From: Zelopaecilomyces penicillatus
Lineage: Eukaryota; Ascomycota; Sordariomycetes; Hypocreales; Pseudodiploosporaceae
Assembly: GCA_005765155.1 (NCBI GenBank)
Contig: VCCP01000001.1
Span: forward strand, 5,518,001-5,582,000
Length of the DNA: 64,000 nt
Direction: 5' to 3'
Below, one piece after another: positions 41,908 through 53,212 of the stretch. The number at the start of each line of letters is the position of its first letter. Positions within the stretch are counted from its first letter, which is position 1. Position numbers and translations under genes: made by a program. The notes beneath the pieces were generated by a model, which saw only the letters and a list, made by a program, of their open reading frames with translations, ran no database searches and was not told the origin of the DNA.

Positions 41908-44864
41908 CTTGACGGAATTAAATAATTAGATCGAGTTGTAGTCGGCGAAGAGTTAAAGGCAAGCGAGGGCGAGGAGCAAAGCACAGAAAGAGTGTGGGTA
42001 TTGAGCGAGAGACGTGTGGGAATAGATCAAGAACCAGATGGGGCCCGCGAGGTGGCCAGGAGCTCGTCTTTATACGAACCCGCCTGCGAACAAGGCCCCT
42101 GGCACGCGTATCCGTGGGACATGCGTCTGGCCCGGCTCAGCGTGTCCTCTCAGTTGAGCAAGACGAGACAGTTCTGGCTAGACCAGGGCGGCCAGATGCC
42201 GTCCACCACACCAAGGAGAGAGACGACCGGGGGGCCATCACGGACCAGAAGGCGAGCCAGCGCATTGTTCCAATCTTAATAGGGGCAACAGGGGCGAGGC
42301 TTGCCGGACGGCCAGGGGGGTCCCTTGAGCTTGACTTGGTGCTCACTGGACGGTGCTGCGTAGATCGGACACCTGAGTGTCTGGGGAAACGCCCAAGCGC
42401 TCGACGGTCATGGCCAATTTCCTTTTCTCAAGCCACGATTAGGCTAGTCGAGTTTTACTGCCCACCGGCTGATGGAACTGCTGAAAAGCTTTTGGGTTTG
42501 GCGGTTTTCTTTTTGCCCGTGGCCGCTGCCCCTTGGCCTGTGTCTCGTTTGAGAAATCTCCCTCCCTCGGTCATCCAGGTACTTTGCCATCAACAGGTAG
42601 GCATTTCCCATGCCGCCCTCAATGTGCTGTTTTCTCCCACCTTGTCGAGAGTTCATGACTGGAATTGATCGCCTGCAACAGTTACCGCAGTGCTGCCAAT
42701 AACAACATAGCTGCCGTAGATCCGTCTAGCACAGCCCCGCTCGTTTGTTTTTTCCCTCACTCTCTTCTCTCTCTCACTCTCGCAGTGGCGAGAGTTCGTG
42801 TTGAATTGGAGGGAGTGACGTTTTTTTCTTCTAATCGCTAGCTCCTGAAGGTTGCCGATTCCTGCACAATCACACCTGTGGCACCCCCTTTTGGCACCCC
42901 CTGTAGCGTTAGCAGTGCTGCACTTTGGGTACCTCAAGATGTGCAATTGCATTTCACAAACGCACCTCAAATGCAGTCCAGTGGGTTCAGACTAGGTAGT
43001 TTTCGCTCTCAATATTATTACTGTACAGTTCGTAGTATGTGTATCACCTCGACATTTGTCTGGTAGAAGGTGCTGCTGAAGACCCGATGGATGTTTGTTT
43101 CAGCGTTTGCCCTCGATAGCCAACTCTATAGTAAGACATGCTGCCTTGGTCTGGAGACAGTGCTGACAGAAGCCGATTTGCAGTCCACGGGTTGAGTCTA
43201 TATTCGCGGGGCAGGCAGAGCTGCTGCCCGGTGTGTTCCTTGTGCACGGCATGGAGATGAAGCCGCCATTCCAGCTGTTTGAGCACAGATCAGAGACGTG
43301 TGGTACACAACTCGTACCTGCTCGTGCATGTCAGGCCGCCGTTTCCCATGCATCGCAGCGCAGCGCGTTGCGCGTTGCAAAGGAGAAAAAGTAAAGACGG
43401 CAGGGAGCTAAAAGCTTCGGCGCAACCACACAGCGGCCGTGGCTGTACCTGTAAGGGGCTCCGTTCCCCGTCCAGCGTTGGAGGGCAGCTGAAGTAGGGC
43501 CAAGCCAGCAGCCAAGTGCCTTCCCAGCACAAATTAAAACATCCGACCATTTATAATAGTAACTACTATGTAAACAACCACAATCCACGTTTCGACCTTG
43601 AGTTATAATTACCTACAGTGGCTGGCTCTACACACCAGCTCAACAGATATTACATGCAGACTGAAGCAAAAGCCCTCCAGAAGAGGGACTAGGGCGCTGG
43701 TCTGGTTGGCGGGTGTGAATTTCAATACGAGCCCGCCATAATAATAGGCTCCCCATCCACGCAGCAGTTGGGAAAGATCAGCGGTCAAGCGCCAAGGTCG
43801 GGTAATGGCCCACTGATAATTCATTCGTAACTGTGTAGGTACTGTACTGTACGATGCTGCTTTGTCGTAGCAGCACAGGGGCCGGAACTCGGGTCACACA
43901 GTGGGATCTCAGGGGCCGGCTTGGATCTCCGCCAGCCAGTCAACAAGGACGGTTATGCCTAGCGACCTTACATTTATGCATGAGGTGTTCGACCTGCAAA
44001 CGCCGCAGCCCAGCAACGGCCTAATTATCCGACCCGCCACTCGGCGGGCTCTTTGTGCATGCCTCTAAGGCCCCTTAGCGGCATCTGAACGATGGTGGTT
44101 CTGATTTTCACTGTCCCACTTGTTTCGCTGTCCATCAAACCAGGCCTTGGATGCGGATCTGTGCTGCATACGAGGATTGTTGTCTATTCCCATCAGAAGG
44201 TGTGTACACCAATGTTCGAAGATTGATGATCTGTAGCCGAGGGCGGCATTCTTTCCCCCCAACAGCCGTGATTGAGCTCATGACCATGTTCGTAGCAAGG
44301 CAAGTCTTCATGTCAAGAGCATGCCCGTGTTCACCCTGTTAGGTAAAACAGCTCCGGCCGGTTTGTGATGAGTTTGGACCCTATTCGCTGCTGATTGGAG
44401 ACGGAAGCGTGACAACGATGAACCGTTCATGGCCGAGGTCCATTGGCGGTTGCTGTAGGGAAAATGTGATGCAACATGGCATGTTGACAACACACGCATA
44501 CCAGCGCCAAGCCGCCTGTCCGCTGTCGATACTCAAATGCTGATGGCAGCACGGCCGTGCCAATTTCAATTTTTTCCAATTGATTACCCCAGGCGCCTGT
44601 GTAATTACTACGTACAGCAGACTAGCCGTCTGTGTGACCACTGACCACCAAGCTTTGTCCCTTACTCGTGCGCAATAACATGAAGTGTCTGAGATTCATT
44701 ATGGTTTCACACCGAAATGGAACTGCGTTTAAGAACACTCTCTGGGATCTCAAAATATGGCAACGCTCATCCCCACGCCCCCTCTCCCCCCAAAAATGTC
44801 GATTGGACAGGAAAAGACTACTCCAAAAAAGAAGTCAAGAATAAGAATGAGGGACAAAAAATGT
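41908..44864. other. Largest gene-poor gap (3 kb)
   Basis: Upstream of the cysteine-rich GPI-type gene. A 224-codon frame on the plus strand (41994-42668) has no ATG near its start and no family resemblance. A direct repeat of GGCACCCCCT-type units occurs near 42880-42901, and a TC-rich run near 42755-42785. No transposase, reverse transcriptase or terminal repeat was recognised. It ends at the tRNA gene. Confidence 0.4.
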
Positions 44865-44936
44865 AGGTTCTGGAGGGAGTCGAACCCTCTCTGGCGGAAT
44901 CAAAATCCGCAGTCATAACCGTTAGACCACAGAACC
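44865..44936 (-). tRNA. tRNA-Gln (UUG)
   Basis: Read on the minus strand, a 72-nt cloverleaf: acceptor stem GGTTCTG/CAGAACC, D-arm TGGTCTAACGGTTA (A-box), anticodon stem GCGGA/TCCGC with the 7-base loop TTTTGAT giving anticodon TTG (reads CAA), and T-arm GAGGGTTCGACTCCCTC (B-box). No intron. A T-rich stretch follows downstream (plus strand AAAAA before 44861), suitable as a Pol III terminator. Confidence 0.95.
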
Positions 44937-45441
44937 CGAGGTTCTTGGATGGGAAAGGGAGCTTTTCTCAGGCACTAAGAATGCTATGTCAGCGGGTGGC
45001 GTATTTCTCTTCCTCCTCCATGCACTCCACTCAAGTCCAGCGAAGCAAGCGCTTGTCGAAACCTGCTTCCAAATTTTACTTCTCTCCTTTATCTAGCTGA
45101 CTAGGTTATGTTTATCCTTTTCATTTTTAAAGAGAGAATAAATAATAACATGCTTCTGCTATAGATACGTTGTATGAAGGTGATAGTTTTAGAATACAAA
45201 AGCATTACCAATGATGCAAAACGATACTGATGGCAGACTTCTGGCCCTATCCCACAAAGTCTGCCCCACTACCAGTCTGATGGCGCAACCTCCCCGGTAG
45301 CCAAGGGTGGATTATGGATTATTACTCGAAATTCTCCACGACGAGTCCTGATTCTTCTGAACCGTCTTCACGTTTATCTTTTTGGTTTTATTTTTATGTC
45401 GAACCGATTCAAACAATTTACTAGACTCAACAACATTCACC
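44937..45441. other. Intergenic between tRNA-Gln and MDE1
   Basis: About 0.5 kb upstream of MDE1; AT-rich near 45075-45160. No gene. Confidence 0.5.
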
Positions 45442-46454
45442 ATGTCGTCTGTCGACGGCAACCCCGATCAGCTCATTATCTCTACCGATCCAGAGCACCC
45501 CGCCAACCTCATCCCCTCGCTTTGCGCCAAGTTCTGGACTATGGGCTGGGTCACCGGGACAGGAGGCGGCTGTTCAATTAGAGACAAGTAATTGCTCTTT
45601 CTCTCTCTTTCGTATACTCATCTTGCTTCGTTCATACTGCCTTTGTGCCTGGCATCTTGCGTCAGTTCCCAAGCGGGATCTGCCTCAGTTCATGCTTCAA
45701 CATGTCTAACATGTGAGAGAGTGACTTTGACATTTTATGCAATATGAAAATCTGTCATGAGGAGCCAGCTCACACATGCATCTCTCCAGTGATAAGGTTT
45801 ACGTCGCTCCTTCGGGTGTACAGAAGGAACTCATGAAGAACACGGACATCTACGTCCTCTCCCTGGCTGCCCAGGAGCCTACTTTCAAGCAGCGCACATA
45901 TCTGCGATCTCCTCCATGCTACAAACCCTCTCAGTGCACGCCGCTCTTCCTCGCTGCATTTACCCGCCGCGGAGCCAGCTGCTGCATCCATACTCACTCT
46001 CAGTGGGCCGTCCTCGTCACGCTGTTGCTCGAGGCCCAGGGTGGGCCAAACGCCAAGGTGTTTGAGATCAACAATATCGAGCAGATCAAGGGCTTTGGCC
46101 GCGGTATGAATAAACAGGGGAACCTGGGATACCACGATACTCTTAGGATCCCTGTCATTGAGAACACACCACATGAGGAAGATTTGACAGAGTTCCTCGA
46201 GGCTGCAATGGAGGAGTATCCAGACACGTATGCAGTCCTTGTTAGACGACACGGTGTCTATGTTTGGGGAGACAACGTTCACAAAGCGAAAACCCAGTGT
46301 GAAAGGTGAGAAAAGCATGCTGACAGTTAACGGTACGAACAGTGCTTACACATGTTACAGCTTGGATTATCTCTTTCAATTAGCAGTCGAGATGAAGAAG
46401 TTGGGTTTGCCGTGGATCAGTGATATTCCTAGAATTGCAGCGGAAAGATCGTAA
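45442..46454 (+). CDS. MDE1: Methylthioribulose-1-phosphate dehydratase, 251 aa
   Basis: Three exons: 45442-45587, 45790-46305 and 46361-46454. The enzyme dehydrates 5-methylthioribulose 1-phosphate in the methionine salvage pathway and belongs to the zinc-dependent class II aldolase/adducin family. Visible motifs: LCAKFWTMGWVTGTGGGCSIRD, DKVYVAPSGVQKE, the zinc His pair in CCIHTHSQWAV, a catalytic Glu likely in the IEQIKG region, and the third His in VRRHGVYVWGD. The C-terminal helix is ESLDYLFQLAVEMKKLGLPW. Length matches yeast Mde1 and human APIP (about 240 aa). Cytosolic; no targeting signal. Its 3' end faces SEC20, 173 bp away. Confidence 0.94.
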
Positions 46455-46627
46455 GGCTCAGAATTAGGATATAAAATGGGGTCAAGTTTGAAAAACCACC
46501 GGAGGGGTTCTGTAGTTTAGAGGAATAAGGAGTTCGTGGGGGAAGTAGGCGGTGTAAAAATAAAAAAAAGGGAGGGTGGTCAAATTGTTCAGAAGAGTAG
46601 GTATGTCGTATTATCATGTCTTTCTAA

Positions 46628-47872
46628 TCATAACTCATCTCGTGAATGTTCCACCACTACCTTCTCCTGTGCATCCTGCTCCAGCTGCCCTTCTATCTCT
46701 TGTTGCTGACTACCAACATCATTCGCAGCATCCACAATCTTGCCCACCTCGTCAACCATCGAGTCCTCCGTACCACTTCCCTGTACTGACTGTTTAGTTT
46801 CCCCTCCCACCTTCAAAGTGGGGAGATTCTCATCTGGCAGACCCTGAACTGGAACGTTGCCATCCATTGTCCCAACACTCGCCTTTTCGGACTCGGCAGG
46901 GCTTCGGTACATGACTGCGCTACTAGCCTTTGAGCCGACACCGAACACAACCCGCAAGGGAAGCCATACTATCCACCATATTGGTCCGTAAAGGAGTCTT
47001 CGAAAGACCAGCCATGCGCCTGTCACTAGGAGCATATACATGGCTGTTTGGAGATACCAAGTATCACTCTTTTGTGACTTCAACAGCGTGCCCAGAAGAT
47101 TCTTTGAGCTAGCGAGCATGGAATCAAGTGAGGTGTAAGATTCATCTAGCTTCTTCAACGCCTCTGATGATTCCATCAAGGTTTGATGTGCGAACTCGCT
47201 GCGTGTCAACTCTGCCGCAATGAGGGCGTGGGTTCTTCGAAGGGCATTGGTAACATTGTTACTAGCACCGACATTTTGCTGATCCTCCTCAGAGAGGCTT
47301 GAACGCTCCACTTGCTTGGTATGGCGTGGAACATGCTGCATCACAGGAACAGGTCCCGGCAACAGCCCTCCCTCCTCTGCTATCACAGGGGTAACTGGTT
47401 CTGAGAAGGGTTCAGCAAAGGACTGCAACATGAGTCTTCTCTCTAGTTTCTGCGCTTGTTCCAGACTCTTCTTTGCAGAAAGACGTGCTTTTCGGAGCGC
47501 CGACCGATAACTGCAGACAGAATCAGCCTTTATCCTAAGTCTAGTTGCTGTCATGCTGGGGCTAGAGCATTATTACCTGTATAGGTCGCTAGCCACCCTC
47601 TCTATGCCTTCCTCAAGCCTCTTTTTCTCATGTCCATCGGGCCGAAGATATTTTACTTCTTCGGAAAGGAGTTGCTGGTCTTCCAAACCATTCCTCAAAA
47701 TGAGACTTATCTCAGCGCTGAGCTCACCACTCACACTGGTCTCCTCCTCGGTGCCTAGCGGAACAGAACCTGGCTGGAATTTGAGATTCGCGAGCCTGTC
47801 GATTAGTTCCTTTAACTGCGTTGTTGTTTCTTGGAGCGCTACGAGGCGCTCCTGTAACTCTTCCAACGACAT
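46628..47872 (-). CDS. SEC20: Sec20-family ER SNARE, 392 aa, C-terminal RDEL
   Basis: Two exons, 47577-47872 and 46628-47510, joined as SDLYRSYRSALRKARLSAKK. Sec20 is the Qb-SNARE of the ER complex that accepts retrograde COPI vesicles. Features: N-terminal coiled coil (MSLEELQERLVALQETTTQLKEL cut to its heptads), the SNARE-like helix ALRRTHALIAAELTRSEFAHQTLMESSEALKKL near residues 180-215, and a hydrophobic stretch WYLQTAMYMLLVTGAWLVF near 240-260 followed by a second aromatic hydrophobic segment. The luminal tail ends HSRDEL. Yeast Sec20 ends in HDEL, so the terminal tetrapeptide supports both identity and orientation. Confidence 0.9.
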
Positions 47873-48129
47873 CTTGTCAGTGTATAAAGCTGTAATAAAG
47901 TCGTCGCAGCATAGGTGGTTCAAGTAGTGACGAAATGTGGCACTTGGCATCATTGGCGCATGGTGGGAGGTTATACTTCATAAAGTGATATTCATATACC
48001 GGGTTCAAGCTCGGTGTCCCAAATTTTGGATGCTTCGCGCGAGCCTGACATCAGCGGCCAACCTCACTTGTCTCGATACCAATTCGTCTGCTTTTCTCTG
48101 TCTTTGTGCGCCGCATTCTCGCCGTAAAA
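47873..48129. promoter_or_regulatory. Bidirectional promoter, SEC20 / mL53
   Basis: Only 257 bp separate the two divergent ATGs, so both promoters must lie here and probably share elements. No known element was recognised with confidence. Confidence 0.5.
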
Positions 48130-48473
48130 ATGATTACCAAATTCATGACCGAAGTTACCGCCAAGTTCAATCCGTTTTCTGCTTGCGCCAAACCCGCTCG
48201 CCTATTCCTCACATTCCTACCACCCAATGCCAGAGCAAATGGCACAGCAATCCACACGAACCTGCTCCCACGCGATTCTGCTGAAACAAGTTCGTTAAGG
48301 GTTAAGTTTAGTATGTATTTGATATGAGCTCAATATTGCACATGCTGACCTTTACCGAAGAGGATGGCAAGGAGATGGACTTCAACTGCTCCAAAATCAA
48401 CATCAAAGGCTTGGTAGAGGAAGTCGATCGTCACTCGCGTCAATTACAAAAGGCAGCAGATCTTTCCGACTGA
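48130..48473 (+). CDS. MRPL44: Mitochondrial large-subunit ribosomal protein mL53 (yeast MRPL44 type), 97 aa
   Basis: Two exons, 48130-48310 and 48361-48473. The intron is 50 nt with donor GTATGT, branch CTGAC and acceptor CCGAAG; splicing gives SSLRVKFKDGKEMDFNCSKI. The start MITKFMTEVTAKFNPFSACAKPARLFL cut down to its ITK...V..KFNPF..K..RLFL pattern matches yeast Mrpl44, as does the ending LVEEVDRHSRQLQKA. The family has a thioredoxin-like fold and no cleaved presequence in yeast. The intron hides the true length: the unspliced frame runs into another frame and stops. The match is from memory but spans the whole protein. Confidence 0.9.
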
Positions 48474-48689
48474 TCTTGTACGATTTTAATACATTATGCA
48501 TTTACGGCGTTTCACTGAACGAGACCACCACACGGGCCTCAGAGAGGGACACAAGAATATAACGTGTACAATACGTTGGAAAAACATATTTTACGGATTT
48601 GGGCAATATGCCATTTTGTATTCATCTCAAGAGTTTTACTTCATCATGATTGCCCATTTTTCTTTGTCATCTGGATGTGACCTGTTGAT

Positions 48690-49868
48690 TTAAGCGGAGG
48701 CACCGCTGATGAAGAACCACTTGTCAATGGAGCTATCAATCTTTTCAGGGGCAAGTTCCTGGTGGGGTTTCAGATGAGGCAGCTGGTTAGCAGGAATGTT
48801 GGATGGGGAATGTGTAACGGTTGTGTTGGCGCTGTAAGTGTGTCAGCATTTGATTTTGCACGGGAATGTTTATCGTATAGCACTCACATGGAAACACCGC
48901 CGGGGTTGGTCTTGCCAGTAATTAGGCGCTCCCAAGCCTCAGCGCATTCACGAACAACGTCCATGGCGTAGCTAGAGATAAATCAGTCAGTATACTATAA
49001 ACAAAGATTATGATATGAGGGTGTCACGAACGCCTTGTTCTTGCACTCGCCGCTGAAGGCAAACTGGTTCTCAGCCTTGCCATCGGGAATCTTGTAGATA
49101 CGGAACCACTCATTGGTGGCACGGAGAAGACCAGGCAGGTGACGCTCAACGTCCTCAACGTCATTGAGCTTGGAGGCTAGGGGGTCGTTGACGTCGATGA
49201 CAATGACCTTCCAGTCAGTCTCCTCCTCATCGAGGAGAGCCATAACTCCGAGGACCTTGACCTGCTTAATCTGACCGGTGTAGCCAACGAGCTCACCAAT
49301 CTCGCATACATCAAGAGGATCGTTGTCACCCTTTGCCTTGGTCTCGGGGTGGACGACATTGGGGTCCTCCCAGGTCTAAAAAGATATCGCTCGTCAATTT
49401 TGGGGCAGCATGAGAGGGGTATATGCAAATAGCGTACCTGGGGGAAGGCGCCATAGTTCCAGAGATAGCCCTTGTGGGGGAAGCAGTTGCGGACGAATCG
49501 AATCTTGCCCTTCTTAATGTCCTGCTTGATGGGGTTCAGGAGCTCCTCCTTGGAGATCTGGTTTGCGAAGAATTGTCAGTGAATTGGCCAAATGAAGAAG
49601 CGGGGTGGTGAAGAGGGGCATCACGGAATTTTGAAAAACATCACAGCCATATGCTGGTAGCAGCTGTTATGGCGAAACTTACCTCAAGCTTGCCATTGGT
49701 CCATCGAGGAATCTCAACGACCATGTTCAGGATAGTCTGCTCCTGGTTGGCGTAGAGGGGGACGTCGTGGAATGGAGAGACGGGCAAGCCATCCTTCTCG
49801 ATGTAAACGCGATGCTCCATAGTATTGGGAGCTCCGTTCTTGCGAACGGAGTAAGGGGAAGCGGCCAT
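48690..49868 (-). CDS. IPP1: Inorganic pyrophosphatase, 291 aa
   Basis: Five exons: 49683-49868, 49438-49557, 49032-49375, 48888-48971 and 48690-48831. Hydrolyses pyrophosphate to drive biosynthesis. Family I motifs are present: VVEIPRWTNGKLEIS, FVRNCFPHKGYLWNYGAFPQTWEDP, the metal-binding GDNDPLDVCEIG, VLGVMALLDEEETDWKVI and VNDPLASKLNDVEDVERHLPG. Intron 3 has an unusual donor (GTTCGT). The start at 49868 (MAASPYSVRKNGAPNT) agrees with the cytosolic enzyme of other fungi. However, the same frame stays open upstream for at least 230 codons, including an ATG at 50264 that would add 132 residues resembling a mitochondrial presequence; see findings. Confidence 0.95.
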
Positions 49869-50089
49869 TGCAGCAGATGCAGAGGCAGAAGGTATTTGTG
49901 ATGTATTCGGTTTCCTCAATTTTTCCAATGCAGAACTCGATAGATGACCAGCGAGCTGCGCAGTTCTTTCAAAAGGGATGTTGGACGAGGAGACGGGGCA
50001 AGAGGAGGAGGAGTGAGGACAAGGTGGAGGGGGCGGGGCATGTAGACCCATCTTAGGAACAGCTGCACCAGCAGCAGCAGCAGTACTTG

Positions 50090-50123
50090 CACCACTGGCA
50101 CCACTGGCACCACTGGCACCACT
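50090..50123. repeat. 9-bp tandem repeat (CACCACTGG), about 3.8 copies
   Basis: A perfect 9-bp tandem array upstream of the pyrophosphatase start. On the gene strand and in its frame the unit encodes Gly-Ala-Ser. The unit length, a multiple of three, leaves the upstream frame open. Confidence 0.9.
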
Positions 50124-50264
50124 GCCTGTAGTAATACTCGGGCCCCGGCCGGAGGTACACCTCCTCTGTGTCGTTGAGCTTACGGCACAGCGATTGGCCC
50201 AGCCAGGCGATTGCGACAGATTTTGCAGACGCCGCTCGAGTCTGATGCCGTAGCGAAGCAACAT

Positions 50265-51036
50265 GGACAGACGGAACACCCGCGAGAGAGACGAAGGGAG
50301 GCAAGGCAAAGGGTTGAGCTTTTTCGGCGCGCCCTCGGTCAGCAGGCGGTGGCCGGCGAACACGGTAAGAATGCGGCGAGAAGGACGCTTCGCCCAGCCA
50401 TTCAAACGGAGCGTGAGACAATGAGACCGAGGTAATGGTCCAATTCTTCCAGCTTCGAGGATCCCTACCGTTGTCTGCTCCGTCTGTTGCGTTCTTACGC
50501 GCGTGCTAAGCTGACGTGAAAGGGGCGTGACTGCGAGGATATTCCGGAGCTCAGACACCCCATGGAATTGTTCTTAACATGATTTACATAGGTTTATAGT
50601 ACCCCGTACTTGTATTGTGGGCCGGTGTAGGACACACAGCTTCTACAACGGGAGTACCCAGTACATGTCTTATCACTCCACCTTTGGTACTCTCTATCGC
50701 TGAGTGTCCATAAAACCCGATGGTTGTTTGTAACATGAGGCAATTACCCTAAAGACAAATCGAGGTTTTCTGGTCTGTATGACTGTCAAGCTTCACGACC
50801 TTTGTAGGCTTTTGAACAAATAGGATAGTTTCCAATACATTATGAACTGGTGTATGGATTAAAGAAAGCATTATAATTTTGCCAAAGCCAATACATCGAG
50901 ATGATACATACTATATAACTAACGTCATGTTGAATGGTCGTCCATCCCAAAAATTGATAGGAAACAGCCATCTTCACCCGAACGTCATAAAAAACCAATT
51001 AGGTATCACACCACTCAACATATACTCTCAGCCATT
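50265..51036. other. Intergenic between pyrophosphatase and PIL1
   Basis: Pyrophosphatase promoter and PIL1 3' flank. The frame open to 50558 continues the pyrophosphatase reading frame. From 50570 to 51036 the DNA is AT-rich and holds no gene. Confidence 0.45.
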
Positions 51037-52212
51037 TTACACTACTGATGGCTCCGCTGCTGACTTCAATGCGGTAGTTGATGTTGCCCCATCCTGAACC
51101 TTCAAGTCAACCGGCGCGATAACTTCTCTAGCATCGACAAATTCCTTCTCTTTCCCCTTTGAAATTGGCGATGGGCTCTCGTATAGTTCGCTGTATGTTT
51201 CGGTATCCGGCCGCCAATCTCTCAGATCATCCTCAGCGTCGTTGAGAATTTGGCGGGCTTGCGCTCCGTGCTCATAGGCAGGGCGCATATCTCCAGGAAC
51301 CACTGGCGTGGTGTCGAGTAGACTCAATAGACGGCGTCCGTGTTTAGCCATGATGATTTGCTTCTCAGCGCGCTCAATTGTGGCTGCAAATTCAGCCTCA
51401 TATGCATCCTTGAGTTTTTGACGGGTCTAATGATTGCAAGTCAATAAATATAAAGAAAAATACCCCCAATGGCGAATATCATCGTCACTTACATAGTTGG
51501 TCAATTGCGCCTCGGCGACCAGGCTTTCAGCCTCTGCTCTAACAAGCTCCTGTTCCAGCACAACCAGTCGGGCGCTTTCGGGCTCCTTCATTTTTAGTTT
51601 TTGGATTTCATCGGCAATTTTGGCTTTTCCATCGCGACTGGGCTGCACACTCCTCTCCGTATTCCGGATCGCCTTGAGAAGGCCCCGCGATTCGTCCAAG
51701 TTATGTGCGTAAGTGTCCTCCTGCTCACCAATCTCGCTCAGAATAACGCCGATCTTGTCAGAAAGATCGCTGATGGAATCGTCGCCTGTCTGCTCGCCCC
51801 ATTCTGAAAGCTGGGTGGCGATGGAGATACGCTCCTTGCCGGCTGCTTCATGCGCGGTAATAAGGTTGTTCTCCGACTTGATGAGACGGAATAGCTTGCG
51901 AGAAAGTTCTGGCTGGACGGTACCGCGGAGAGAGTTGAAAGAAAACCCACCAGTCTTCTTGCTAGGAGCTGAGCCAGAGCCGCCTTTGGAACGGATCGAG
52001 AGAGCGCGATTCCTGGAGGTTGGTAGGGGGTTAGTAAAAACTTCGCTGCGAGAACAAGCGCGGTTGTGGCCAGGAATGAAGTTCATAATAGAACCTTCCA
52101 AGCTTGTTCGGGGCATCTTGTTCCGCAACAATACGGCTTGCCAACCGAGCCACGGAAGTAATGCTCCTCTTTGTGTGATGGTTTGGGAAGAGAATATAAT
52201 CGCCACTTACAT
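51037..52212 (-). CDS. PIL1: Eisosome core protein Pil1/Lsp1, 303 aa
   Basis: Three exons: 52211-52212 (only A-T of the ATG), 51493-52012 and 51037-51426. Intron 1 has donor GTAAGT, a perfect TACTAAC branch and acceptor CTCCAG; it yields MNRALSIRSKGGSG, the form I recall for PilA-type proteins. Reading through instead would give an unrelated basic N-terminus. Eisosome proteins assemble BAR-domain scaffolds under plasma-membrane furrows. Family blocks: GGFSFNSLRGTVQPELSRKL, RLIKSENN, QLSEWGE, SDKIGVILSEIGEQED, SVQPSRDGKAKIADEIQKLK, VVLEQELVRAEAESLVAEAQLTN and DTTPVVPGD. The C-terminal 60 residues are acidic and variable. Confidence 0.93.
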
Positions 52213-53212
52213 GGTGATGGACAAAACACTCAGCACATTAAACAGGTATCTGGATTGGGGGAGAACGCTCCTTCAGGCTGGTTAGCAGCTGTTTTGGTGA
52301 CACGAGGTCAAAGGCATAGCAGCTCGAGTGGATACTACTTGCTGCTGTGTAGACGACGGAGTAGGTATGGGCAGGTAGGTGCGGGAACCTGTGATGTAAT
52401 CATAGACAACGAACCTGAATCCGCGAAGTAAGAAGAGCAAGAGATAAACTCTCAAGATTGAAGCTGCAATTTGAAGGAGAAGGTGCGAGATCGGTAGATC
52501 GTCGTTGATGTTGTCGAAGGCTCGGATGTAAACGGGGGGTGCCCTTCAGCTCTTATAAGGTCACAGCAATCAGGCTTGACAGACAAACTTGCTTCCTTGG
52601 TGCCCCGGAATACTCATGAGAGTCCAGCCTGCATCGGAATCACCAGGCGCCGTGGGAAAGCTCCAGGTTACGGCCTAGAGGGACTGGTTGTGACGAGATG
52701 CGCCATGATGTCATTCATTGCTGTGGACTCTGCCTTGGGTTGGCCCTGCTGATTTGGCGTGGACGGCGATACAGCAATGTTCAGTGATAGATGGCGCTGC
52801 TCATCACTACGGCTGCACTGGGAACCACCCCAAGCGCCCCTCTAAGGCTGCAACCCCGCCCCCGCTGCCGGCTCTCTGTGACGACCGCAGACCATGAACT
52901 GATGCTGACGCCATGACGGAGCTGCGGTTTAACTTGAATCACCATGGTAGTTTGATGCCGGACTTGTGAGAGCGATGATTTAGATCCTTGTGATTTTTGT
53001 GTGCCTGAGATGTCTATAATGTCTGCCCACCTGGACCCCAAGGTGTATTAATTGTGTATTTGGATGACTTTGAAAAAGCATGCCCCCAACTCCTCTGCGC
53101 CACCAGTCGCATAACGAAACCAAAATCCCAACTGCTCTGCCGCCCATTCCCTCTAGACGTCGCGGTACCACAGTCAATTAAACCCCCATATACATATCGG
53201 CAACCGTAGCCC
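52213..53212. other. 1-kb PIL1 upstream region
   Basis: Holds the PIL1 leader and promoter and the 3' flank of the His-rich ORF. Frames are short and lack family resemblance. GTAGGTATGGGCAGGTAGGT-like G/T-rich sequence occurs near 52363-52382. No gene. Confidence 0.45.

Noticed and set aside
41994..42668. 224-codon plus-strand frame upstream of the cysteine-rich protein
   Set aside because: It has no ATG near its start, Arg/Pro/Gly-rich chance composition, no family resemblance and no splice signals that lead into it.
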